DNA from: an uncultured Eubacteriales bacterium
GTDB lineage: Bacteria; Bacillota; Clostridia; Christensenellales; Aristaeellaceae
Length of the DNA stretch: 41,716 bases
Reading direction: 5' to 3'
Assembly (NCBI GenBank): GCA_902787835.1
Contig: CADAHU010000008.1
Coordinates: 1-41,716, forward strand
Both the position numbers and the translations under genes were made by a program. The notes under the pieces are model-generated. The model was not told the origin of the DNA. It saw nothing but the letters and a program-made list of their open reading frames with translations, and made no database searches. This document shows positions 32,055-40,389 of this stretch, in pieces; position 1 is the first letter of the stretch; each line of letters opens with the position of its first letter.

Positions 32055-32083
32055 TTGAAATATGTGCAACTTTCATATATAAT
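32055..32083 (+). promoter_or_regulatory. Promoter of the sugar ABC transporter operon
   Basis: -35 TTGAAA (32055-32060), 17-bp spacer, -10 TATAAT (32078-32083). Upstream, GATTCTG (31993-31999) and CAGAATC (32038-32044) form an inverted repeat ending 11 bp before the -35, a possible operator. The stretch 31961-32193 holds no gene. Confidence 0.8.
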
Positions 32084-32134
32084 AACAAATGATTAATTTT
32101 CACAGCGCAATTTTTCACGTTCAGACAGGCTCTT

Positions 32135-32172
32135 AGCGGGCATGCCCGCTTCAAGCACCGGAAAAAATCCGG
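32135..32172 (+). promoter_or_regulatory. Two small hairpins in the leader of the ABC operon
   Basis: A 16-bp perfect palindrome AGCGGGCATGCCCGCT (32135-32150) and, 7 bp on, CCGGA-AAAAA-TCCGG (32158-32172), just ahead of the AAGGAGGG ribosome site. They may stabilise the 5' end of the message or be a protein site. No T run follows, so they are not terminators. Confidence 0.4.
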
Positions 32173-32193
32173 AAAAATAAAAGGAGGGTTACC

Positions 32194-33672
32194 ATGAAAA
32201 AGCTTGTTGCCATGATGCTGGCCCTGGCCATCAGCCTGAGCCTCATCGCCGTATCGGCCTTTGCCGATGACACCATCAAAATCGTTATGATGGTTGACAA
32301 CACCATTCTGAACCAGAACAACGGCCGCGACGCCATCGAAGCCCGTTGGGAAGAGCTGCATCCCGGCTTTGACCTGGAGATCATTCAGCCCGACCACAGC
32401 GCGTATTATGACGTGCTGCAGCAGCGCATCGCCTCCGGCGATCTGCCCGATGTGGTGCTGCTGTCCTCCACCTACTATGCTGATTATGCCGCCGCCGGTA
32501 TCCTGTGGGATATGACCGAAGCGTGGGAAAACAGCAAGACCAAGAACAGCGGCCGCTTCACCGGCGATACCGTCTTTGAAGGCCTGAAGATCAACGGCAA
32601 GCTGTATGGCTTCGCTCCCACCCGCGGCAACGGCTGCGTCACCTACGTGAAGCAGGCCTGGCTGGATGCCGTTGGCATGGAAGCTCCCACCACCTACGAT
32701 CAGTACATCGAAATGTGCAAGGCCTTCGTTGAGAAGTTCGGCACCTATGCCATCTCTGCCGCCGGCTTCGTGGGCAATGAAGCTCCCTTCGTCAACTATC
32801 TGCCTGAGTTCTATCAGGATGCCTATCCCTACTTTGTGCAGCAGGAAGACGGCACCTGGGTGGACGGCTTCACCCTGGACAATATGAAGGCTGCCCTGCA
32901 GCGCATCCAGGATGCGGTTGCCGCTGGCATCATCGACAAGGAGACCCTGACCAACAAGACCTCTGACGCCCGCAACAAGTTCTATGATGACAAGTTCGGC
33001 GTGTTCACCTATTGGGCCGGCACCTGGGCCACCAACCTGAAGACCAACCTGGAAGCCAAGAACCTGGACGGCACCCTGGTTGCCCTCAAGCCCCTGGAAG
33101 GCCTGCCGCCGTACTATGACCGCGTTCCCCCGATGTGGTGCATCACCGCGAAGTGCGCCAATCCTCAGGCCGTGTTCGATGCCTTCATCGACACCATGCT
33201 GGACGGCGGCGACACCCAGATGCTGTGGACCTATGGCGCCGAGGGCGTGCATTGGAGCAAGAGCGCTGGCACCGTGCTGGCCGGCACTGAGAAGGAAGCC
33301 ACCTATGAGGATGGCCAGTTCCATATGCTGGAGAACCTGGAGACTGCCGGCACCCTGTACACCAAGAACCATATCGATCCCATGCTGGCCCTGGCCACCT
33401 TCGCCGATGGCTACTATGATCCCAAGGAAGACAGCGTGAAGCCCGAAGCCAAGGCTGCCTCCGAGCTCTTCAACGCCAACAGCCGTCTGGCCTCCATCGT
33501 GCCCGCCACCCCCGTGCTGAGCGAGCTGAACGGCGACCTGACCATGATCAAGAGCGAGATCATCGCCGATATCGCCCTGGGCACCATCACCGTTGAGGAA
33601 GGCTATGCCCGGTTCGCCGAGGAAGGCCTGGAGCTGTCCAACGAGATCGTCGAGAGCCTGAACGCCCTGTAA
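32194..33672 (+). CDS. Extracellular sugar-binding protein of an LplABC/YtcQ-type ABC importer
   Basis: A 492-residue family 1 solute-binding protein. Signal peptide residues 1-24 (MKKLVAMMLALAISLSLIAVSAFA) ends AFA before DD, with no lipobox cysteine. Then IKIVMMVDNTILNQNNGRDAIEARWEELHPGFDLEII, SGDLPDVVLLSSTYYADYAAAGILWDMTEAWE, and INGKLYGFAPTRGNGCVTYVKQAWLDAVGMEAPTTYDQYIEM, which is the pattern of YtcQ/LplA proteins for oligosaccharides. It is strongly expressed by codon use (few rare codons, high CTG/GCC) and followed by a hairpin that would favour it over the permeases. Ligand inferred from context: rhamnogalacturonan or galacturonate oligomers, since a GH105 gene ends the operon. Confidence 0.9.
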   Translation: MKKLVAMMLALAISLSLIAVSAFADDTIKIVMMVDNTILNQNNGRDAIEARWEELHPGFDLEIIQPDHSAYYDVLQQRIASGDLPDVVLLSSTYYADYAAAGILWDMTEAWENSKTKNSGRFTGDTVFEGLKINGKLYGFAPTRGNGCVTYVKQAWLDAVGMEAPTTYDQYIEMCKAFVEKFGTYAISAAGFVGNEAPFVNYLPEFYQDAYPYFVQQEDGTWVDGFTLDNMKAALQRIQDAVAAGIIDKETLTNKTSDARNKFYDDKFGVFTYWAGTWATNLKTNLEAKNLDGTLVALKPLEGLPPYYDRVPPMWCITAKCANPQAVFDAFIDTMLDGGDTQMLWTYGAEGVHWSKSAGTVLAGTEKEATYEDGQFHMLENLETAGTLYTKNHIDPMLALATFADGYYDPKEDSVKPEAKAASELFNANSRLASIVPATPVLSELNGDLTMIKSEIIADIALGTITVEEGYARFAEEGLELSNEIVESLNAL

Positions 33673-33703
33673 GCTGATCTGGCTGACTGCCAACGAAAAA
33701 ACG

Positions 33704-33735
33704 CGGGGCGGCGGCGATAGCCGCCGTCCCGTTTC
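33704..33735 (+). terminator. Attenuating hairpin between binding-protein and permease genes
   Basis: Twelve-pair stem CGGGGCGGCGGC, loop GATA, GCCGCCGTCCCG (33704-33731), followed by TTTCG. The weak T run suggests partial termination or 3'-end protection, which would make more binding protein than permease. Confidence 0.7.
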
Positions 33736-33777
33736 GCGCATTTCCTTGATTATACCCGAAGGAGAGTGTCGTACAGT

Positions 33778-34989
33778 ATGGTCAGATATGACAGCACCAG
33801 CTTAAAGCTGAATAAGCTGGCAAAATATCTGCTTTTAGTCGGCGTTATCCTATCCGTGGTGGTGGGCATCCTGGTATTTACCGGAAGCCAGACCGTAAGC
33901 GGGCTGCTCAGCGAGGATTCTGCCACTGAAAACTATGTGAAGGGCATCCTGATTGCCGCCATCGGCAGCCTGGTTACCTGGATCATCAGCTTCCTGATCA
34001 AGAGCTATGCAAAGCTTGTGCAGGATACCGCGGATATCCGCAACGGCGTTCCGGTGTTCACCGGAAAAACCGTTAAAGAAAAGCCGTTGCTGCAGCGGAT
34101 GAGCAAATATTGGGGCTTCTACCTGATGTTCATCCCCGTACTGATCTTCGTGCTCGTTTTCCATTACGCCCCCATGTTTGGCATCCAGTATGCCTTCTAT
34201 TCTTGGAAGATCGTTGGCGATCCGGTGTGGGTCGGCTTCGCCAACTTTGATAAACTGTTCAGCCAGAGCCAGTTCAGCGTGTCCTTCTGGAACACCATTG
34301 AATTCTCTGTGGTCAAGCTGCTGCTCAACACCGGCCTGGCCGTGGTCATCTCCCTGCTGCTGAACGAGATGATCTCCCTCAAGTTCAAGAAACTGAGCCA
34401 GACCATCATCTACCTGCCCCACTTCATGTCCTGGGTTGTTACCGCCTCTGTTTTCAGCCTGATGCTGTCTCCCTCCGGCAACGGCCTGATCAACCAGCTG
34501 CTCATCAAGATGGGCATCATCGATCAGGGCATCTACTTCATGGCTGATAAGCAATGGTGGCGCGTTTGGTACTACATCATCAACGTATGGCGTGAGACCG
34601 GCTGGCAGACCATCATCTTTATGGCCACGCTGACCAGCATCGATCCCGGCCTGTACGAGGCCGCCAGCATCGATGGCGCCGGCCGCTGGAAGAAGATGTG
34701 CTACGTCACCTTCCCCGCCCTGGCCAACACCATCATCACCGTGCTGATCCTGAACCTGGCCAAGATCATGAACCTGTTCGAGAGCGTGTTCGTCCTGCAG
34801 AACGACTCCGTGCGCCGTTCCACCAACGTCCTGCAGACCTACGTGTACTATCAGACCTTCAACAGCGGCGCTTCCGCCGACTACGGCTATACCACCGCCA
34901 TCGGTCTGTTCCGCTCCCTGGTAGGCCTCGTGCTGATGGTCATCTGCAACTTCGCGTCCAAGAAGGTCCGCGGACGCGGTATCATGTAA
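33778..34989 (+). CDS. ABC sugar permease LplB-like, with extra N-terminal two-helix module
   Basis: A 403-residue inner-membrane permease. The core (about residues 105-403) is a standard LplB-type unit: YWGFYLMFIPVLIFVLVFHYAPMFGIQYAFYSWK, and the EAA loop EAASIDGAGRWKKMCYVTFPAL that touches the ATPase. Ahead of it lies an unusual module of about 100 residues with two helices (about 11-31 and 51-75) and the pattern KGILIAAIGSLVTWIISFLIKSYAKLVQDTADI, which looks like a small stand-alone membrane protein family of Firmicutes (G-x-x-x-S-W-x-x-S-F-x-x-x-x-F-x-x-L-x-x-x-T). LplB proteins are usually near 300 residues. Start: ATG 33778, with AAGGAGAG 11 bases upstream; GTG 33766 lies too close to that site. 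No ATPase gene is nearby, as is common when a shared MsmK-type ATPase serves. Confidence 0.9.
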   Translation: MVRYDSTSLKLNKLAKYLLLVGVILSVVVGILVFTGSQTVSGLLSEDSATENYVKGILIAAIGSLVTWIISFLIKSYAKLVQDTADIRNGVPVFTGKTVKEKPLLQRMSKYWGFYLMFIPVLIFVLVFHYAPMFGIQYAFYSWKIVGDPVWVGFANFDKLFSQSQFSVSFWNTIEFSVVKLLLNTGLAVVISLLLNEMISLKFKKLSQTIIYLPHFMSWVVTASVFSLMLSPSGNGLINQLLIKMGIIDQGIYFMADKQWWRVWYYIINVWRETGWQTIIFMATLTSIDPGLYEAASIDGAGRWKKMCYVTFPALANTIITVLILNLAKIMNLFESVFVLQNDSVRRSTNVLQTYVYYQTFNSGASADYGYTTAIGLFRSLVGLVLMVICNFASKKVRGRGIM

Positions 34990-35005
34990 GGGAGGGGGAG
35001 ATAAT

Positions 35006-35917
35006 ATGGCAAAGAACGCTCCGATTGAATATGTCACCCCCAGCGGCGTGAAGGTCACCCCGCCGGCCCATATCAATAAGCCCAAATCCCAGATCACGGT
35101 ATTCAACATCATCAACGGCATCATCTTTGTTATTGTGTGCCTGATCATCCTGGTGCCCATCTGGAAGGTGCTTGTTGACTCTCTGGATCTGACCGCCGGC
35201 TACGGCATGAAGCTGATCCCCACCAAGTTCGGTCTGGATGGTTACAAATCCATCTTCACCAACAAGTCGCTGCTGCAGCCCCTGTGGGTCAGCGTCTACA
35301 CCACGGTGTCCGGCACCTTCCTGGGCCTGCTGCTCTCCACCATGGGCGCTTACGTGCTCATCCAGTGGGAGATGCCCTTCCGCACCTTCTTCGCGAACAT
35401 GCTGCTGGTCACCATGATCTTCTCCGGCGGCATGATCCCCAGCTACCTGGTCATGCGCGCCATCGGCCTGACGGATAACCCCCTGGGTCCCATCCTGCTG
35501 CCCGCCATCAACGTGTATAACCTGGTGCTGATGCGCAACTTCTTTGAGGGTATTCCCAAGTCGCTGTTCGAGTCTGCCGATCTGGACGGCTGCACGCCCA
35601 TGGGCGCCTTCTGGCGCATTGCGCTGCCCCTGTCCAAGGCTGCTCTGGCCTCCATCGGCCTGATGTTCGCCGTGGCGTATTGGAACGATTACACCAACTT
35701 CAAGCTGTACATCACCGATCGCAACCTGTACAACTTCCAGATGAAGCTGCGCGATATGATGCAGTCCTCCGACCTGCCCGAAGCTGTGGGCGGCGCCACG
35801 GAGAATACCATCCGCAACGCCTGCGTCATCACCGCCATCCTGCCCTTTATGGTGCTGTATCCCTTCCTGCAGAAGTACTTCGTGAAGGGCATCAACATCG
35901 GCGCCGTCAAGGAATAA
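35006..35917 (+). CDS. ABC sugar permease LplC/YtcP-like
   Basis: A 303-residue inner-membrane permease of normal length, partner of the preceding LplB. Six helices are expected. Visible: NIINGIIFVIVCLIILVPIWKVLVDSL, GLYVSVYTTVSGTFLG-like TM2 region, and the EAA motif ESADLDGCTPMGAFWRIALPLSKAAL. C-terminal FMVLYPFLQKYFVKGINIGAVKE is characteristic of this subfamily. A GGGAGGGGGAG ribosome site precedes ATG 35006, 16 bp after the LplB stop. Confidence 0.93.
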   Translation: MAKNAPIEYVTPSGVKVTPPAHINKPKSQITVFNIINGIIFVIVCLIILVPIWKVLVDSLDLTAGYGMKLIPTKFGLDGYKSIFTNKSLLQPLWVSVYTTVSGTFLGLLLSTMGAYVLIQWEMPFRTFFANMLLVTMIFSGGMIPSYLVMRAIGLTDNPLGPILLPAINVYNLVLMRNFFEGIPKSLFESADLDGCTPMGAFWRIALPLSKAALASIGLMFAVAYWNDYTNFKLYITDRNLYNFQMKLRDMMQSSDLPEAVGGATENTIRNACVITAILPFMVLYPFLQKYFVKGINIGAVKE

Positions 35918-35930
35918 TCCAACGCACTTT

Positions 35931-35970
35931 CGCATCGGGAAGGGGATCGTCTCCTTCCCGATGCGTTTAT
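35931..35970 (+). terminator. Terminator-like hairpin between the permease and GH105 genes
   Basis: Thirteen-pair perfect stem CGCATCGGGAAGG, 9-nt loop, CCTTCCCGATGCG, then TTTATC. The short T run suggests partial termination, with lower expression of GH105. Confidence 0.8.
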
Positions 35971-36007
35971 CATCGGGAAAACAGCCCAAGGAAGGATCGC
36001 CGAGCCT

Positions 36008-37138
36008 ATGACGTTAAATGAGAAAATTGACCGCTACGCCTTGAATCTGATCCAGAATTCCACCCCGGAGCGCACGGTATGGAATATTGAAAAGCTCCGC
36101 GCGGGGAAGCCCACCGATTGGAATTATATCGATGGCTGCATGATCACCGCCCTGCTTTCCCTGGGAGAAATTTCCGGGGACAGCCGGTACTCCGATTTTG
36201 CGGAGATGATGATCGATTCCTTTGTAAACGACGACGGCAGCATCAAATCCTTCAAGCCGGAGAAGCACAGCCTGGATGATATCAATGAAGGACGGGTGCT
36301 TTTTGATCTGTACCGGGACACCGGCAAGGAAAAATACCGCCTGGCGGCGGAATTCCTGATGCGTCAGCTGGACGCACAGCCCCGCACGGAGGAAGGAAAT
36401 TATTGGCACAAGGGGATTTATCCCAACCAGGTATGGCTGGATGGGGCTTACATGGCGCTGCCCTTTGCCGCGCTGTATCAAAAGCACTTCGGCTCACAGG
36501 ATTACAGCGATGTGACCCGCCAGGTGCGTACGATCCGCCTGCGTATGCGCGATGAAAAGACGGGCCTCTATTATCATGGGTATGATGCTTCGCGCCAGGC
36601 CTTCTGGGCCGATCCCGTGACCGGCTGCTCCCAAAGCTTCTGGCTCCGCGCCACCGGCTGGTTCTCCGTGGCGCTGGCCGATCTGGTGGGCATCCTGCCG
36701 GAGGGGGAAGAGCGCCGGGAGCTGGCGTCCACCTTTGCGCAGCTGATGGCCGACGTGCGCCGATTTGCCGATCCGCAAACCGGTATGTACTATCAGGTGG
36801 TGGATCAGGGCGGCCGGGAAGGCAACTATCTGGAGAGCAGCGGCAGCAGCATGATCGCCTATGCCATGCTCAAGGGAGCGCGCCTGGGCGTGCTGGATGC
36901 CTCCTTCGCTGAGCAGGGGAAAAAGACCTTTGACGGCATCGTGAACCGGTGCCTGACCTTTGAGAATGGGCAGCTGCAGTTGGACAGCATCTGCCTGGTG
37001 GCCGGCCTCGGCCCGGAGGATAACCGCCGCCGCGACGGCAGCTATGCGTATTACATCTCCGAGCCCATCGTCAGCAACGACGCGAAGGGTGCCGCGCCCT
37101 TCCTGCTCTGCTATACGGAAATCAAACGCATGGGATAA
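36008..37138 (+). CDS. GH105 unsaturated rhamnogalacturonyl/galacturonyl hydrolase (YteR/YesR type)
   Basis: A 376-residue six-hairpin glycosidase without a signal peptide, so cytosolic. Visible: GKPTDWNYIDGCMITALL, RVLFDLYRDTGKEKYRLAAEFLMRQL, YPNQVWLDGAYMALPF (with the conserved catalytic Asp region), MRDEKTGLYYHGYDASRQ, FWLRATGWFSVALADLVGIL, ADPQTGMYYQVVD, EGNYLESSGSSMIAYAMLKGARLGVLD. The family removes the unsaturated uronic acid that polysaccharide lyases leave at the end of pectin fragments, producing the substrate of KduI. Its place at the end of an importer operon fits: the importer brings in lyase products and this enzyme cleaves them. AAGGAAGGA ribosome site. Confidence 0.93.
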   Translation: MTLNEKIDRYALNLIQNSTPERTVWNIEKLRAGKPTDWNYIDGCMITALLSLGEISGDSRYSDFAEMMIDSFVNDDGSIKSFKPEKHSLDDINEGRVLFDLYRDTGKEKYRLAAEFLMRQLDAQPRTEEGNYWHKGIYPNQVWLDGAYMALPFAALYQKHFGSQDYSDVTRQVRTIRLRMRDEKTGLYYHGYDASRQAFWADPVTGCSQSFWLRATGWFSVALADLVGILPEGEERRELASTFAQLMADVRRFADPQTGMYYQVVDQGGREGNYLESSGSSMIAYAMLKGARLGVLDASFAEQGKKTFDGIVNRCLTFENGQLQLDSICLVAGLGPEDNRRRDGSYAYYISEPIVSNDAKGAAPFLLCYTEIKRMG

Positions 37139-37147
37139 CAATAAATA

Positions 37148-37187
37148 AAGCCCTTCCCTTCTGGCCGTCAGAAAGGAAGGGCTTTTT
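37148..37187. terminator. Bidirectional terminator between GH105 and CotH genes
   Basis: AAGCCCTTCC pairs with GGAAGGGCTT, with extra inner pairing CTTCTG/CAGAAAG; TTTTTG follows rightward and CTTTATTTAT on the minus strand. Confidence 0.92.
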
Positions 37188-37195
37188 GTGTGAGC

Positions 37196-39559
37196 TTACT
37201 GCGCCTGCAGCGACAGGAAATTGCCAAAGTACCGCTGCACTTCTTCATCGGAAAGGTGGAAATACCGCTGGGCATATTCCACCACCAGGCCGGGCCGCTG
37301 CCGGGCGCAGCGGCGCATGTCATTTACCAGGCTTTCCCAATAATGCATGGTTTCGCTGGGTGCCCAGCGTTTCAGCTGATAGGGCATCAGCGGCAGCAGC
37401 CGATCGTGCCAAGCATCGATCACCTCCAGCAGGCGAGCGGTGTTGAAGCGTGTGTACAGGATATTGCCCAGCGTGGTAAAGAACTGCTCCCGCATGGCGG
37501 GCACGCGCATCAGGGCGGCGAAGGGCACATGATCGGTCAGCAGCTCCAATTCGTGGTTGATATCCAGGGTATACAGCCAGAAGGCGGCGATGTTATCCAC
37601 CTGCTCCATGCCCCGGTCCATATCGTAAACTACCCAGCTCCATTTTCCGCCGGGTACGCGATAGAACCGGCTGTTGCTCAGGTCCCGGTTGCCGGTGCAC
37701 ATCATAAAGGAGATATACTCAAAATAGCTCTGCACGTTCATCCGGTCCAGCACATACTGCAGGTTTTCCGGCACGTTCAGATCGTTGGTTTTCATGAACC
37801 GGCTCAGGGCGTAATAATCGGCGTTGCTGCCGCTGCGCACCCAGTTGCCCATCTCCGAGAGCAAATCGATCCGGTCGATCAGATCGGGATCGGTGATGCC
37901 TGTGTGCTGGGCGATAAAGTATTTGTTGATGCGCTCCCGCAGGTTATAGTGCCCATAGATTTCGCCGTTCAGGTAAACCAGCGCAGGCTGGGCCGCGGAA
38001 TACAGAAGCTCTGTTCCTTCCGCCAGGGTGGACATGCTGGCGTCCCGGAAGCGGGGATTGACCGTGCCCTCGCTGCCCGCCGCCCGCAGGTTAAAGGATT
38101 TATAGCTGGTAAAGCTGCGGTCATCAAAGGGGTTGAAATCAAAGGTATCGCTGGTCCCATAGGATTTGCGGGCCACCAGCTTAAAGCCCTTTTGCTTTTG
38201 CCCGCGGGTGGAATCGCCCTGCACCGCAAAGCCACAGCGCTGGCTGATCAGCAGGCTGCCCGCGTCGTCCATGTATTCAAAGTTCACCGGATACTCCCAG
38301 TCCAGCTTGTAATTGGGCGTATCGCCGGTTTTACCGGAGATCAGGCCATTCTGCTGATCATACAGGTAGTCCCGGTCAATGATCAGGCTGATTACCGGAA
38401 AATCGGCGTCCAACCCCAGCACATAGGTGGCGGCAATATCCTCGCTGCGCAGCAGGCCGGGCATAAAGGCCGCCGCCCGCAGCGCCGTGGTCTTGGTCAG
38501 GGTCAGGGGACCGGTGTACAGCATTGATTTGGCGGTGGGCGTATCGCCGTTGGTGGTATAGCGGATCTCCGCGCCCGGCGGGCAGGAGATGCTCACGGTG
38601 ACGCTGTCCTCCCGATAAACGCCGCCTTCCAGGGAGAAGGCAGGCGTCTCAGCGCGGCCGCCATAGACCTGCTCGGCATTCCTGCGGCCATAGCTGGCGG
38701 CGGGAAGATACCCCAGGGCGCTGCCGTCCCTGCTCAGACCATAGGATATATTGGCGTATTGATGGGGGAGACGGATAAAATCCGCCAGGGTGCCGTCGGC
38801 GCGCCACAGGCTGATCAGCGTGCCCTGGGCGGGCAGCTTGAAGCCGGTCACGGTGGATCGCGCGTCATATTCGGCGCAATAGATGCCGTAATACTGGTTC
38901 TTTTCCATGGACAGCTTGGGGATGGTATAGCTCTTGCTGCCGCCCATGCCCAGGCAAATGCGCCAGCCGGCCATGTTGACCGTCTTGCTCCCGCTGTTCC
39001 ACAGCTCCAGAAAATCATGGCCTTCCGATGCCTTAAAGGGCGCGGCGGAGGTCAGCGCCTCGCTGATCCTGGGGCCGGGCTGCGGCTGATAGCATTCATC
39101 CTCACCGAGACGAAGGTTTTCCGTGCCGGGGGTGGGCAGCCAGGTGGGGGCATATCCGCCATCCAGCAGGGCATAGCTCACATCCTGATCCAGCGCCGGA
39201 AAGGCCACCGATTGCCGCAGCGCATCCCCTTCAAACAGATAAACAGTCTCGCCGGAGGCGCTCAGGCTGATGCCGGCGCTCCCCGGAAGGGGGATCAGGG
39301 TGCAGCCGCCTGCCGGTACGGTCAAACCATTCAGCGTCAGCGCCTTGCTGCCGTCCGCCTTGTCGCTCAGCCGCCAGCCCTCCAGGCTGATATCCTCCGC
39401 GCCGTCGTTATACAGCTCCACCCAGTCCGGGGTATCGCCGTTCGCCTCGATATAGGCGCAGCGGTTGGAGGGGCCGATCTCGCTGATTAGTATGTCGGCC
39501 TGGGCCGCGGCGCACAGGGATAGCAGCAGCAGGACAAGGAAAAGCAGTCTCATACGCAT
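37196..39559 (-). CDS. Secreted CotH-kinase-family protein with lamin-tail domains
   Basis: A 787-residue exported protein. Signal peptide (MRMRLLFLVLLLLSLCAAAQA), then a lamin-tail domain (ILISEIGPSNR...DWVELYNDGAEDISLEGWRLSD, about residues 22-110), a second one (ISEALTSAAPFKASEGHDFLELWNSGSKTVNMAGWRI, about 165-280), a Fn3/chitobiase-type unit (VTVSISCPPGAEIRYTTNGDTPTAKS, about 310-370), and the CotH kinase domain (about 390-760) with SFNLRAAGS, ALVYLNGEIYGHYNLRERINKYF and WSWVVYDMDRGMEQ, which carries the catalytic Asp pair. CotH proteins phosphorylate spore-coat or surface proteins. Start ATG 39559 is favoured by GGAG 11 bases upstream; ATG 39553 is close. Confidence 0.9.
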   Translation of the reverse strand: MRMRLLFLVLLLLSLCAAAQADILISEIGPSNRCAYIEANGDTPDWVELYNDGAEDISLEGWRLSDKADGSKALTLNGLTVPAGGCTLIPLPGSAGISLSASGETVYLFEGDALRQSVAFPALDQDVSYALLDGGYAPTWLPTPGTENLRLGEDECYQPQPGPRISEALTSAAPFKASEGHDFLELWNSGSKTVNMAGWRICLGMGGSKSYTIPKLSMEKNQYYGIYCAEYDARSTVTGFKLPAQGTLISLWRADGTLADFIRLPHQYANISYGLSRDGSALGYLPAASYGRRNAEQVYGGRAETPAFSLEGGVYREDSVTVSISCPPGAEIRYTTNGDTPTAKSMLYTGPLTLTKTTALRAAAFMPGLLRSEDIAATYVLGLDADFPVISLIIDRDYLYDQQNGLISGKTGDTPNYKLDWEYPVNFEYMDDAGSLLISQRCGFAVQGDSTRGQKQKGFKLVARKSYGTSDTFDFNPFDDRSFTSYKSFNLRAAGSEGTVNPRFRDASMSTLAEGTELLYSAAQPALVYLNGEIYGHYNLRERINKYFIAQHTGITDPDLIDRIDLLSEMGNWVRSGSNADYYALSRFMKTNDLNVPENLQYVLDRMNVQSYFEYISFMMCTGNRDLSNSRFYRVPGGKWSWVVYDMDRGMEQVDNIAAFWLYTLDINHELELLTDHVPFAALMRVPAMREQFFTTLGNILYTRFNTARLLEVIDAWHDRLLPLMPYQLKRWAPSETMHYWESLVNDMRRCARQRPGLVVEYAQRYFHLSDEEVQRYFGNFLSLQAQ

Positions 39560-39616
39560 GGCGTCTGTCACTCCGTTTGATTTGATGATACATGGGCAGC
39601 CATCGCTGTCCTTCTT

Positions 39617-39622
39617 ATTATA
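39617..39622 (-). promoter_or_regulatory. Extended -10 promoter of the CotH gene
   Basis: Minus strand TATGG-TATAAT-AAG, a perfect -10 with TGG in front. No good -35 is seen at 17 bp. The predicted start is about 50 nt before ATG 39559. Confidence 0.6.
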
Positions 39623-39640
39623 CCATAAAATTGCGCATGG

Positions 39641-39666
39641 AAAAGGGGCTGTGCGTATACAGCCCC
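39641..39666 (-). terminator. Terminator downstream of hpf
   Basis: Perfect 8-bp stem GGGGCTGT, loop 6, ACAGCCCC (39645-39666); followed on the minus strand by TTTTCC. It separates hpf from the CotH promoter. Confidence 0.8.
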
Positions 39667-39679
39667 AAGAAAAACAGAC

Positions 39680-39782
39680 AGCAGGACGGTCGGCCGGATG
39701 CGGAGACGGGGATGAAAAAGAGAAACTGGATGGTTTAATCCGGCATAACGGCTTGGCAGGCGTTTTTTCTTCCCGTCCTGCT
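39680..39782 (-). repeat. Nested inverted repeats in the hpf 3' region
   Basis: Outer arms AGCAGGACGG (39680-39689) and CCGTCCTGCT (39773-39782), 10 bp perfect, enclose inner arms GCCGGAT (39693-39699) and ATCCGGC (39738-39744). On the minus strand the outer 3' arm is followed by GTCTGTTTTTC. It starts 11 bp after the hpf stop. This could be a large structured 3' UTR with its own termination, or an RNA gene. The pairing is seen; the function is not. Confidence 0.5.
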
Positions 39783-39793
39783 TGATTAACGGA

Positions 39794-40324
39794 TCAGAAC
39801 TCGGGCTCCAGCAGACCCAGGTTTCCGTCTTTGCGCAGATACAGAACGTTCGTCTGATCGGTTTCTATATTGATGAACACGTAGAAGCTGTGGCCCAGCA
39901 GCTCCATCTGCATGATGGCGTCCTCCACGTGCATGGGGCGGGTGGTATAGGTCTTGATGCGGACAACCTTGCGCTCATCCTCGGAGGGCGTCTCCTCGAT
40001 GAATTCCGGCTCCTCCACGGGGATATCGGAGCGCAGGCGCTTTTCCAGCTTGGTGCGGTGGCGAAGGATCTGCTTTTCCAGCTTGGCCAGCGCTCTGTCG
40101 ATGCTCATGAACAGGTTATCCTCGCTGGCGGCCTCGGCGCGCAGGGTTACGCCGTCGATGGGCACGGTGATCTCCACGATGCGCTGGTTGCGCTCCTTGC
40201 GCATACGCACGTACATCTCGGTATCCGGGCGCAGGTATTTCTCCATCGTGGCGGTTTTCTTCATGATGCGGTTGGTGATACCCGGTGTAACAACCATGTT
40301 CTTCGCGGTTATCGTGGTCTTCAT
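39794..40324 (-). CDS. hpf: Ribosome hibernation promoting factor, long form
   Basis: A 176-residue protein. N-terminal ribosome-binding domain (S30AE/YfiA, about residues 1-100: ITAKNMVVTPGITNRIMKKTATMEKYL, then DGVTLRAEAASEDNLFMSIDRALAKLEKQILRHRTKLEKRL), acidic linker, and C-terminal dimerisation domain (VVRIKTYTTRPMHVEDAIMQMELLGHSFYVFINIETDQTNVLYLRKDGNLGLLEPEF). The long form joins two 70S ribosomes into a silent 100S dimer in stationary phase. The AAAGGAGAT ribosome site is strong. It is transcribed alone after a long leader; see the candidate stress promoter at 40390-40414. Confidence 0.95.
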   Translation of the reverse strand: MKTTITAKNMVVTPGITNRIMKKTATMEKYLRPDTEMYVRMRKERNQRIVEITVPIDGVTLRAEAASEDNLFMSIDRALAKLEKQILRHRTKLEKRLRSDIPVEEPEFIEETPSEDERKVVRIKTYTTRPMHVEDAIMQMELLGHSFYVFINIETDQTNVLYLRKDGNLGLLEPEF

Positions 40325-40389
40325 AGGATGGATCTCCTTTCATATATACGATGCCTGTGCTGCGCGTCTCTTGTTTCTCTGTTTATATG

